From Candidatus Goldiibacteriota bacterium (GTDB lineage: Bacteria > Oederibacteriota > PGYV01 > DYJU01), in NCBI GenBank assembly GCA_938034975.1, contig CALHNI010000019.1, positions 1-61,061 on the forward strand: a DNA stretch of 61,061 nt, in the 5' to 3' direction. The number at the start of each line of letters is the position of its first letter. Position 1 is the first letter of the stretch. Of this stretch, positions 44,128 through 51,257 are shown one piece after another. Under the pieces are notes generated by a model that was not told where the DNA came from, searched no databases, and saw only the letters and a program-made list of their open reading frames with translations. A program made the position numbers and the translations under genes.

Positions 44128-45444
44128 ATGCAAAATAAAAATATAATAATAACGGCACTGACTATATTTATCATATATGGTTGTGCCGTTATGAATTTTT
44201 ATAAAAAAATTGACACATTTATTTTATCAGGCGAATATAGTGCAGCAGACGGTATAATTGAAGCGGAAAAAGATCAATACAAAGGGGAGCATGAGTTACT
44301 TTATTACTTTGATAAAGGCGCTATTCTTCAAATGCTTGGAGATTATAAAGGGAGTATTAATTTTTTAAATCAGGCAGAAGAAAAGATTGATTCTCTTTTT
44401 ACAAAAAGTATAACAAAAGAATTAAGTTCCTTTTTTTCAAATGATATGAATTTGCCTTACGAAGGGGAAGATTTTGAAAAAGTGATGGTTCATATTTTAA
44501 AAGCATTGAATTTTATGTATTTGGGTGATTTTTCAGGCGCATTAGTTGAAGCAAGAAAAGTAAATAATTTAATGAACCTTTTATCAGACAGATACGAAGG
44601 GAAAAATATTTATAAAGAAGATGCTTTTGCAAGATATTTATCAGCTTTTTCTTATGAAGCAAAAGGCGAAATAAATGATGCCTATATTGCTTATAAAAAA
44701 TGTTATAAGATTTATGAAGATTATCAAAAGTTATATGGAACAGAAATTCCTACTATATTAAAACAGGATATTTTAAGGACAGCAGAAGCGATGAAATTTT
44801 ATGATGAACTGGAAGAATTTAAAAAAATTTTTGGGAATATAAGTTATATAAAATACAAAGATTTAAAAGAAAAAGGTGAGGCTTTAATAATTATTTATGA
44901 TGGTCTTGCACCATATAAAATTTCCAAAATGTCATCTGTAACTGTTTATGAAAATGAAGCAGAAAAGAAAAACCCAGCAATTATAAGCGTTGCTTTTCCG
45001 TATTTTGTAGAAAGAGGATATGCTTTACAAAATGCGCAGGTCTTAATTGATAATTTTATTTATAATAGTTATGTCGCAGAAGATATAACCAGGATTGCCA
45101 TAAAAACACTTGATGATAAAAATGGTTTGATTGCTGCTAAAACAATTGCAAGGGCAGCAGCAAAATATTTTGCAGGAAAAAAAATCAGGGAAGCAGCAAA
45201 GGATAATTTACTTGTTAATTTTGTTACAAATGTTTATGCAACTGCTTCAGAGCAGGCAGATATAAGAAGCTGGAGAACATTGCCTGCAAGATTTCATATT
45301 ATACGTATACCACTTGATATTGGAAAATATGAATTAAAATTAAAAATGGTTTTAAGTAATGGAAATACTATTGAGAATCCACTCAAAATAAATATTTCAA
45401 AAGCAAACCAAAAAAAAGTCCTGCCGGTTTTTAAGTTTAATTAA
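44128..45444 (+). CDS. COG3014-like lipoprotein
   Basis: The 438-residue protein has a signal with lipobox IYGC (Cys19). A helical, TPR-like N-terminal half follows (GEYSAADGIIEAEKDQYK, LLYYFDKGAILQMLGDYKGSI) with the characteristic YEGEDFEKVMVHILKALNFMYLGDFSGALVEARKVN (split across lines). The C-terminal ~200 residues are mixed and end with a beta-rich part. This family is regularly adjacent to LpoB and is thought to belong to the same envelope module; biochemical function is unknown. There is only a weak ribosome site, so coupling to lpoB is likely. Confidence 0.8.
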   Translation: MQNKNIIITALTIFIIYGCAVMNFYKKIDTFILSGEYSAADGIIEAEKDQYKGEHELLYYFDKGAILQMLGDYKGSINFLNQAEEKIDSLFTKSITKELSSFFSNDMNLPYEGEDFEKVMVHILKALNFMYLGDFSGALVEARKVNNLMNLLSDRYEGKNIYKEDAFARYLSAFSYEAKGEINDAYIAYKKCYKIYEDYQKLYGTEIPTILKQDILRTAEAMKFYDELEEFKKIFGNISYIKYKDLKEKGEALIIIYDGLAPYKISKMSSVTVYENEAEKKNPAIISVAFPYFVERGYALQNAQVLIDNFIYNSYVAEDITRIAIKTLDDKNGLIAAKTIARAAAKYFAGKKIREAAKDNLLVNFVTNVYATASEQADIRSWRTLPARFHIIRIPLDIGKYELKLKMVLSNGNTIENPLKINISKANQKKVLPVFKFN

Positions 45445-45530
45445 TAAAAAGATTTTTAAGGGATAAATTTATAAAAAAATTATAATAAAATAATTTTTCG
45501 TAAAAATTTCTAAAATAATATAAATTTAAA

Positions 45531-45607
45531 TGGCGTGCCTGGAGGGATTCGAACCCCCGACCAATGGATTAGAAATCCATTGCTCTATCCAGCTGAGCTA
45601 CAGGCAC
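45531..45607 (-). tRNA. tRNA-Arg (anticodon TCT)
   Basis: On the minus strand a full cloverleaf is present: acceptor GTGCCTG/CAGGCAC, D stem GCTC/GAGC, anticodon stem ATGGA/TCCAT with loop TTTCTAA (anticodon TCT), T arm GGGGG-TTCGAAT-CCCTC, discriminator G and an encoded CCA. It is 77 bases. It reads AGA/AGG arginine codons, the common ones in A+T-rich genomes. It follows tRNA-Pro in the same minus-strand unit. Confidence 0.95.
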
Positions 45608-45620
45608 ACCTTTTTAATAT

Positions 45621-45696
45621 TGGTCGGGGCGGCCAGATTTGAACTGGCGACCCCCTGCGCCCAAGGCAGGTGCGCTAGCCACTGCGCTACGCCCCG
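45621..45696 (-). tRNA. tRNA-Pro (anticodon TGG)
   Basis: The minus-strand cloverleaf has acceptor CGGGGCG/CGCCCCG, D stem GCGC/GCGC, anticodon stem CCTGC/GCAGG with loop CTTGGGC (anticodon TGG), T arm GCCAG-TTCAAAT-CTGGC, discriminator A and encoded CCA. It is 76 bases and is the first tRNA of the two-gene minus-strand unit. Confidence 0.95.
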
Positions 45697-45740
45697 ATAT
45701 TTTAAAAAAATTTTCAAAGAGTAAATTAATTTGATGCATA

Positions 45741-45769
45741 ATTTTATAATAAATACCAAAAAAAGTCAA
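45741..45769 (-). promoter_or_regulatory. Minus-strand promoter for tRNA-Pro/tRNA-Arg
   Basis: Read on the minus strand: TTGACT (45769-45764), a 17-base spacer, TAAAAT (45746-45741), 45 bases before tRNA-Pro. Its -35 box is half of the palindrome AGTCAAAAAT/ATTTTTGACT shared with the opposing promoter. Confidence 0.6.
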
Positions 45770-45783
45770 AAATTTTTTTATTT

Positions 45784-45813
45784 TTGACTAAATTTGTTTT
45801 ATTATGATATACT
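45784..45813 (+). promoter_or_regulatory. Plus-strand promoter, divergent from the tRNA promoter
   Basis: TTGACT (45784-45789), an 18-base spacer and TATACT (45808-45813), 23 bases before the ATG of the aldo/keto reductase pseudogene at 45836. Confidence 0.55.
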
Positions 45814-45835
45814 TATAAAAAATACAGGAGAAAAA

Positions 45836-46188
45836 ATGAAATACAGAAAGTTGGGTAAAATTGACTGGGAAATATCAGCACTTGGCTTTTGTGCAATGCT
45901 TTTACTAATGCTTAAAAATGCTAAAAGTGAAAAGTATGTTAATGAAAAAAAAACAATAAAAATGTTAAGATATGCCATGGATAATGGAATTAATTATATT
46001 GATTCAGCATATATATACCACGGTGGTTTAAGTGAAGTGATTATTGGGAAAGCATTAAAAGAGTTAAATAAGAAGAAAAATCAGATAAATGTCAAGGTTT
46101 TAAAACCTGCGAAAAAAAATGTCCGCAAAAAATTAAAATAAGTGAATGGAAGCCTGTGATTCATAATACATTGATTAATAATAAATAA
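45836..46188 (+). pseudogene. Aldo/keto reductase pseudogene with large internal deletion and frameshift
   Basis: The N-terminal ~80 residues are a good aldo/keto reductase start (MKYRKLGKIDWEISALGF, LRYAMDNGINYIDSAYIYHGG, SEVIIGKALKEL), with AGGAG before the ATG at 45836. The frame then runs into unrelated residues and stops at 46139-46141. In a second frame, 46081-46188 encodes the C-terminus of the iron-sulphur AKR subgroup: KCQGFKTCEKKCPQKIKISE, then WKPVIHNTL. About 230 residues of the barrel between the two ends are absent. The gene kept its promoter and both ends, so decay looks recent. Confidence 0.8.
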
Positions 46189-46200
46189 GGAGGGATAAAA

Positions 46201-46503
46201 ATGGCAAAGTATTCAAAGGATCTTTTGGAAGAGATTTTAAAATTTGTAAATGAACATGGTGCAAATTACAGGGATTGGTATGTTGGTATTTCCAAAGAAC
46301 CGGAAAAAGATTTATTTAAAAAACATAATGTTCAGAAAAATGGCGATTTATGGATGTATGACATTGCAACTGATTTAAATAATGCAAAACAGGTTGAAGA
46401 AAGATTGGTTATGATGGGTTTTGACGGGGCTTCAATGCCATCTGACCCCAAAGCAGTTGCTGTTTATATTTACAGAAAAAAAGGACATACAAAAGAATGG
46501 TAA
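46201..46503 (+). CDS. Small conserved-looking protein of unknown function
   Basis: The 100-residue product begins MAKYSKDLLEEILKFVNEHG. It has a pattern RDWYVGISKEPEKDLFKKHNV, then YDIATDLNNAKQVEERLVMMGFDGA and VAVYIYRKKGHT. The WYVGI...H...A..xE..L arrangement resembles small uncharacterised proteins with a GIY-YIG-like core, but no firm family can be named. AAGGAGG precedes the ATG and overlaps the end of the AKR remnant. It overlaps the GH16 gene by seven bases (ATGGTAA), so the two are co-translated. Confidence 0.6.
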   Translation: MAKYSKDLLEEILKFVNEHGANYRDWYVGISKEPEKDLFKKHNVQKNGDLWMYDIATDLNNAKQVEERLVMMGFDGASMPSDPKAVAVYIYRKKGHTKEW

Positions 46504-47339
46504 AGATAATAAAAAAAACAATAATATTTTTTATACTCTTTTTAATTTTTTCTTATGGATGTAAAACAACTAAAAACCTGGATTATTCGGAATATTTGGT
46601 AACCCCTACTCCAACTGAAATAGTAAAAGCCGGGTGGACACTTTATTGGCATGATGAATTTAATAAGGATGTTTTAAATACTGAATACTGGACACCCGAA
46701 GATATTAAATGGCCCTACAGTGGCGAAGAAGAATATTATACTTCGCGCCGGGAAAATTTGAATTTTGAAAATGGAAATCTTGTTATAATTGCATTAAAAG
46801 AAGAATATAATGGTGCGCATTATACTTCCGCGCGAATTCATACAGAAGGAAAAATTAAATCAGTATATGGATATGTGGAAGCACGTATAAAATGTCCTTA
46901 TGGGCAGGGGATGTGGCCTGCCTTTTGGTTATTTATGCCAAATACAATTTATCCTTCTTATTACGGTGAAATAGATATAATGGAAATGATCGGTGGTGGG
47001 GCAGGAAGAGATAACAGGGTTTATGGAACCTGTCATTATGGAGACGGAACATCTATTATAAGCCGAGGTGGTAATACTGAAATAGCATGGCCAAAAAAAT
47101 TATCGGATGATTATCATATTTATGCAATTGAATGGACTTCATCATCAATTAAATGGTATTTTGATGATATTGAATATTTTTCAGTTGATATAACCCCTGC
47201 CAATCAGGAAGAGTTAAGATCAGAGCAATATGTTATTTTAAATCTTGCTGTAGGCGGGACATGGCCGGGTTCGCCTGATACAACAACTGTCTGGCCTCAG
47301 AAGATGTATGTGGACTGGGTAAGATGGTGGAAAAAATAA
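46497..47339 (+). CDS. Glycoside hydrolase family 16 lipoprotein (laminarinase/beta-1,3-glucanase-like)
   Basis: The 280-residue protein has a lipoprotein signal with lipobox SYGC (Cys22). The GH16 jelly-roll follows: LYWHDEFNKDVLNTEYW, GQGMWPAFWLFMPN, and the catalytic motif GEIDIMEMIG with E158 and E163 as nucleophile and acid/base and D160 between them. Later landmarks are HIYAIEWTSSSIKWYFDD and LNLAVGGTWPG. Family members cleave beta-1,3- or 1,3;1,4-glucans, agarose or carrageenan; the active-site form fits a beta-glucanase. Being a lipoprotein, it probably acts in the periplasm or on the cell surface. Copy E of the hairpin element follows. Confidence 0.9.
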   Translation: MVKIIKKTIIFFILFLIFSYGCKTTKNLDYSEYLVTPTPTEIVKAGWTLYWHDEFNKDVLNTEYWTPEDIKWPYSGEEEYYTSRRENLNFENGNLVIIALKEEYNGAHYTSARIHTEGKIKSVYGYVEARIKCPYGQGMWPAFWLFMPNTIYPSYYGEIDIMEMIGGGAGRDNRVYGTCHYGDGTSIISRGGNTEIAWPKKLSDDYHIYAIEWTSSSIKWYFDDIEYFSVDITPANQEELRSEQYVILNLAVGGTWPGSPDTTTVWPQKMYVDWVRWWKK

Positions 47340-47406
47340 AATAAATGTAAAATATAAATGAAAAATTTTACTTGAAAATTCAATAAAATAACATAAACTA
47401 TAATAA

Positions 47407-47535
47407 CCTGAAAATCGCATTAAAAGATTGCGTTTTTTCAGGAGAAAAAACACAAAAATAAAAAATTATTAAAAAAAAATATTTAAAACAACACTAGATC
47501 TTTATTTTAAATTTATTAAAGTTTAGAAAAGTAAT
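47407..47535 (+). repeat. Interspersed hairpin-bounded element, copy E (plus orientation, right hairpin missing)
   Basis: Left hairpin at 47407-47442 (CCTGAAAATCGCA / TGCGTTTTTTCAGG), then gagaaaaaacacaaaaata and acaacactagatctttattt of the shared core. It stops just before tRNA-Lys, so the right hairpin is absent. Confidence 0.7.
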
Positions 47536-47541
47536 TATTAT

Positions 47542-47617
47542 GGGTGATTAGCTCAGATGGTAGAGCAACTGACTCTTAATCAGTGGGCCCGGGGTTCGAG
47601 TCCCCGATCACCCACCA
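47542..47617 (+). tRNA. tRNA-Lys (anticodon CTT)
   Basis: The cloverleaf has acceptor GGGTGAT/ATCACCC, D stem GCTC/GAGC, anticodon stem ACTGA/TCAGT with loop CTCTTAA (anticodon CTT), T arm CGGGG-TTCGAGT-CCCCG, discriminator A and encoded CCA. It is the first of three plus-strand tRNAs. Confidence 0.95.
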
Positions 47618-47654
47618 GATTATAATTCTGGGAATTTGATGCGAAAGATTACAA

Positions 47655-47730
47655 GCGCCTGTAGCTCAGTGGATTAGAGCATTGGCCTCCGGAGCCATGT
47701 GCGGGGGTTCGATTCCCTCCAGGCGCACCA
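47655..47730 (+). tRNA. tRNA-Arg (anticodon CCG)
   Basis: The cloverleaf has acceptor GCGCCTG/CAGGCGC, D stem GCTC/GAGC, anticodon loop CTCCGGA (anticodon CCG), T arm GGGGG-TTCGATT-CCCTC, discriminator A and encoded CCA. It reads the rare CGG codon. Confidence 0.93.
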
Positions 47731-47769
47731 GGTTTTAAATTAAATCTGGTAATTTAATTATGTTGTCTT

Positions 47770-47846
47770 GGTGGGCGTAGCTCAGAGGTTAGAGCATCAG
47801 GTTGTGGCCCTGGGGGCCGCGGGTTCAACTCCCGTCGCCCACCCCA
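47770..47846 (+). tRNA. tRNA-His (anticodon GTG)
   Basis: The cloverleaf has acceptor GTGGGCG/CGCCCAC, anticodon stem TCAGG/CCTGG with loop TTGTGGC (anticodon GTG), T arm GCGGG-TTCAACT-CCCGT, discriminator C and encoded CCA. The extra 5' G at 47770 facing C73 is the hallmark G-1 of histidine tRNAs. Confidence 0.94.
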
Positions 47847-47865
47847 TTTTTATTATAAATAATTT

Positions 47866-47894
47866 TTTACAATTCTGTTTTTCATTTTTTTAAT
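47866..47894 (+). promoter_or_regulatory. Weak sigma-70-like promoter
   Basis: TTTACA (47866-47871), a 17-base spacer and TTTAAT (47889-47894), 43 bases before the ATG at 47937. Such A+T-rich matches are easy to find, so this is tentative. Confidence 0.35.
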
Positions 47895-47936
47895 AGTTTT
47901 AAAAAAAATATATAAGGAGGAATGGAATAAAAAAAT

Positions 47937-49025
47937 ATGTTATTAAAGCATAAAATTTTTTATTTTATATTTGGGGCAATTTTATCACTGACATTATTAT
48001 ATGCAGAAGATAATATTGAAAAATATAAATTTTCATTTTATGTTTTATTAAAAGGTAAAATAATTAAAAATATTCCAAGATATGATTTTGGATACAGAAT
48101 TGAAAAAACCTATCCATTAAGAGTAAAAGAATTTTTATTAACTTCAAAATATTATAATATAAATAATCCCGCTTTAAAAAATACTGCTGAAAATGAAATT
48201 TTGTCTAATATAAATCCTGAATATAGAAGAAAAAATGCATATTATGTAACAGCAGAAATTTTTAATTTTATTAAAAATAAAATTTTTGACGAAAATCCAA
48301 GAGAAGAATTTAAATTAAATCACCATGAACTTTTCAAATACCCATCCGAGGTAATTAAAGAAGGAAAAGGAAATTTAATTGAAAAATGCAGGTTGGCAGT
48401 TGCGCTTTGCAGATATTTAATAATACCAGCACGAATTTCATACTGGAATAATCACTATGTTGTTGAATATTATTTACAGCCATTAAAAGGGAAAGGGCAT
48501 TGGTTTATTATGGATTTTGAAAGAGAAGAAATTGATATAAAAGATGAACGCATAAAATCTGTTGAATGGTTTCCAATTGATAAAGATGAACAGTTAAATG
48601 AGCAATGGAATGATGAGGAGATTTTTTTAAAAAGAAACGGAGTAAAAGAAATAGTATTCGGTGGAGATAATAATTTAGCAAAAGAAAATTTTGAAAAGTT
48701 TAAAAGAGATGAAGTGATTCAAATAGAAGATAATTTCAAAGATAAATTTTATTTAGTCAGAAAAACAGATTATGAAATATGGTTCAAAAGAGAAAGTGAA
48801 AATAAAAAAGCAAAAGTTACATTTATGCTTCCTTTTAATAACAGATATAACTTTAAAAATGAAAATAGCGATGATGATTTAAAAACAATTGATTATTTTG
48901 TAAAAAGTGAATCAGCTGATTTAAAAGTAAAATATAAAAGAACTCATACGCGTATAAATCCACCACAAACAGGCATAATTTACACTTTGCCAGTAGAATT
49001 TGTAATTTTAAATACTGGTAAATAA
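47937..49025 (+). CDS. Exported transglutaminase-like (papain-fold) protein
   Basis: The 362-residue protein has a signal peptide (to about residue 23, LLYAED). A core at about 140-200 has the transglutaminase-like catalytic order: Cys in EKCRLAVALCRYLIIPAR (C151), His in WNNHYVVEYYL (H173) and Asp in HWFIMDFE (D193). Such exported proteins are mostly proteases or cross-linkers of unknown substrate. The N-terminal part (PLRVKEFLLTSKYYN, YVTAEIFNFIKNKI) looks like the usual pre-domain. The C-terminal ~130 residues are strand-rich and unassigned. AAGGAGG lies upstream of the ATG. Confidence 0.78.
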   Translation: MLLKHKIFYFIFGAILSLTLLYAEDNIEKYKFSFYVLLKGKIIKNIPRYDFGYRIEKTYPLRVKEFLLTSKYYNINNPALKNTAENEILSNINPEYRRKNAYYVTAEIFNFIKNKIFDENPREEFKLNHHELFKYPSEVIKEGKGNLIEKCRLAVALCRYLIIPARISYWNNHYVVEYYLQPLKGKGHWFIMDFEREEIDIKDERIKSVEWFPIDKDEQLNEQWNDEEIFLKRNGVKEIVFGGDNNLAKENFEKFKRDEVIQIEDNFKDKFYLVRKTDYEIWFKRESENKKAKVTFMLPFNNRYNFKNENSDDDLKTIDYFVKSESADLKVKYKRTHTRINPPQTGIIYTLPVEFVILNTGK

Positions 49026-49083
49026 TAAAAAAGCAGATTATACACTTATTTGTTTTATTTCCCATACCTGAATTTAAAACAAC

Positions 49084-49112
49084 TTGACTTTAAAAAAATA
49101 CTTATATATAAT
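49084..49112 (+). promoter_or_regulatory. Near-consensus sigma-70 promoter
   Basis: TTGACT (49084-49089), a 17-base spacer and TATAAT (49107-49112), the best promoter match in the window. The predicted transcript start (about 49119) lies a few bases before the MITE copy 2 insertion, so the gene at 49588 would be read through the whole element. Confidence 0.75.
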
Positions 49113-49125
49113 TATAAAAATGAAA

Positions 49126-49564
49126 CTTTATATGATAATGTGAAAAGTTCTATAAAAAGAAAGAAGTCAGAGATTAAAATATATAGTAAAAGTGTTGAAA
49201 ATAATATACATTTCCCCTTCTTTTAAAAAGAGGGGGCAGAGGCGATTTAAAAATAATGTCAAATCCTCTTTAATCCCATTTTTACAAAGGGGTAGAAAAA
49301 AAAGAGGAGGAAAATCGCTCTTAGTCTCCCTTTGGCAAAGGGGTAGGAAAAAAATAAGAATAAGAAAAAAAGTTCCCCTCTTTAAAAAAGAGGGGTGAGG
49401 GGAGATTTTAAATTAAAAGAGAGCGAGAAAAAGAGAATGGATGTATGTAAATCCGCCTAAATCCCCCTTTGATAAAGGGGGAACAAAAGGCAACCAAAGT
49501 ATATGAATAAATAAAAGGATTTGTAAGTGAAGAGCGTTAAAACTTTTCACAATACTCTTTATAT
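49126..49564. mobile_element. MITE-like element, copy 2, with 8-bp target duplication and internal expansion
   Basis: The element is 49134-49556 (423 bases), flanked by identical CTTTATAT at 49126-49133 and 49557-49564. Ends match copy 1 (TGTGAAAAGTT ... AACTTTTCACA), as do about 90 bases at the left and 130 at the right. The middle is longer because of extra units of the palindromic tttggcaaaggggtag/cctctttaaaaaagaggg kind. It has no coding capacity; open frames across it are short and repetitive. Confidence 0.85.
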
Positions 49565-49587
49565 TTATATAAGGAGGAGGAAAAAAA

Positions 49588-51252
49588 ATGAAAAAACTAT
49601 TTTATCTTGCTATTTTAACTTTACTATTAACTATTAATTTTTTTGCAGGGACATTATCTGATATTAAAACTTTGGAATCAGGTTCATATCCGCGTGGTAT
49701 TGCAATTGCTGATATTAATTCTGACGGGAAAAATGATATTTTAGTTGCAAATTTTGGAGAGGATACATTGATTGGGCAGGAAAATGATATAATTCCTACT
49801 TCTTCTATATCAATTTTTAAAGGAATTAACCTGACAAAAGAAAATTTATATGCTGGCAATTCACCTCGTGGACTTGCCATAGGTGATATAAATGGTGATA
49901 AAATCACCGATTTTGTTGTTTCTAATTATGCTGATGGCACCATTTCTATTTTTATTCAGACAGGAAAAACAATTGAATTAACTGATACAATTAACGTTGG
50001 CAGACATCCTGTTGGTGTTGCGATTGATGATGGACTTATTGCTGTTGCTGTTTATTCAGATAGCAAATTAGTTATTTTAAGAGATAATTTAAAAGAAAAA
50101 ACTGAAATATCGCTTCCTGGTAATCCAACTGATGTTATAATTGGAAAAATAAATAACCAAAGATTTATAATAAGCGCAAATTATTCTAGCGGAAATATAA
50201 GTGTTATTGCTGAAGAAAAAAATGGTTTTTCCAAAATAAAAGATATAAATGTTGGTGGTGGAGTATGTAAAGTTGAAATTGCTGATGTGACTGGTGATAA
50301 AGTAAATGATATTATAACTTCTAATTTTTATGACAATACTGTATCTGTTATAGAATTTAAAAATAATGATTTTACTGAACCTGTAAATTATAAACTTTCA
50401 GGGCAAAGACCCAATGGAATGGCAATAGGTGATGTAAATGGTGATGGATTAATTGATGTTGTAACTGCAAACAGAGATAGTGATACAATTGATATACTAT
50501 TACAAAAACAAGGAAAATTAATACTGACAAAATCAATTTTAGTTACAAATGATGAAAACAAAACATACGGACCTGTTGAAATTGCAATTGGTGATGTTAA
50601 TGGAGATGGGAAAAATGACATAGTATTTACCCATATGCGCTCTAATTCGTTGAAAATTGTTTATTATGAAAAACCAGCAGCACCAAAAGTTTCTTCTATT
50701 ACGCATCCTGATGAAAATCTTTGGTATGCTGATAATTCTCCTGTTTTAAAAATACAAGCAAAGGAAGATTTAAGTGGTATTTCAGGATTTTATTATGTTG
50801 CAACCAAAGACAATGTATTTGATTTAAGCAAAGCAACTTTTATAACTGAAAATGAGGTAAAATTAACAAATTTGGAGAGCGGAACATATTATTTTATTGC
50901 AGTTGCCAAAGATAACAACGGCGTATTATCAGATAAAGCGGTTTTTAAAATAAATATTACAGAAGAGATGAATGAAAATAACACATATAATTTCCCGAAT
51001 CCGTGTAGTGATTCTACAACAATAAGATTCCCGCTTACAGAAAAAACAGAAGTTAAAATAATTATTTATGATATAAATGGTAAAACAGTGTGGTCAAAGA
51101 CATTAAACGAAGCAGAAGTAATAACAGGGGTAAATTATGTTGTATGGAATCTAACCAATGACGCAGGGTTAGCCATTTCAAATGGTACATATATTTGTAA
51201 AGTTATAACAAAAGATAAGGTTGTAACAAAGAAAATAGCAGTTGTTAAATAA
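49588..51252 (+). CDS. Secreted FG-GAP/VCBS-like beta-propeller protein with FlgD/T9SS-like C-terminus
   Basis: The 554-residue product has a signal peptide (to about residue 21, NFFAG). About six to seven blades follow (residues ~25-365), with calcium-binding-type loops such as DINSDGKND, DINGDKITD, DVTGDKVND, DVNGDGLID and DVNGDGKND. An Ig-like section (about 370-465) leads to the C-terminal sorting-like domain (NFPNPCSDSTTIRFPL, IYDINGKTVW, ISNGTYICKV, TKKIAVVK). That tail matches the ones at 1-6162 and 22388-23974. Propellers of this type bind proteins or glycans at cell surfaces. A PorV-like gene follows five bases downstream. Confidence 0.85.
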   Translation: MKKLFYLAILTLLLTINFFAGTLSDIKTLESGSYPRGIAIADINSDGKNDILVANFGEDTLIGQENDIIPTSSISIFKGINLTKENLYAGNSPRGLAIGDINGDKITDFVVSNYADGTISIFIQTGKTIELTDTINVGRHPVGVAIDDGLIAVAVYSDSKLVILRDNLKEKTEISLPGNPTDVIIGKINNQRFIISANYSSGNISVIAEEKNGFSKIKDINVGGGVCKVEIADVTGDKVNDIITSNFYDNTVSVIEFKNNDFTEPVNYKLSGQRPNGMAIGDVNGDGLIDVVTANRDSDTIDILLQKQGKLILTKSILVTNDENKTYGPVEIAIGDVNGDGKNDIVFTHMRSNSLKIVYYEKPAAPKVSSITHPDENLWYADNSPVLKIQAKEDLSGISGFYYVATKDNVFDLSKATFITENEVKLTNLESGTYYFIAVAKDNNGVLSDKAVFKINITEEMNENNTYNFPNPCSDSTTIRFPLTEKTEVKIIIYDINGKTVWSKTLNEAEVITGVNYVVWNLTNDAGLAISNGTYICKVITKDKVVTKKIAVVK

Positions 51253-51257
51253 AAAAT

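Larger units (their letters stand above)
49026..49587. other. 562-base intergenic region
   Basis: It holds a near-consensus promoter (49084-49112) and MITE-like copy 2 with its target duplications (49126-49564). The last 23 bases carry the ribosome binding site of the next gene. Confidence 0.7.

Noticed and set aside
45530-45724. Plus-strand open frame of 64 codons
   Set aside because: It is antisense to the tRNA-Arg and tRNA-Pro genes; such frames (GFEPPTNGLE, GAARFELATP) are well-known artefacts of tRNA regions.
49192-49398. Open frame of 68 codons before the propeller gene
   Set aside because: It is inside MITE copy 2; the translation is repeat-derived (SLWQRGRKK, LFKKEG) with no family.
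49134-49556. CRISPR array
   Set aside because: The repeated G/C boxes differ in length and sequence, have no even spacers, and lie within transposon-type ends; no cas gene is near.
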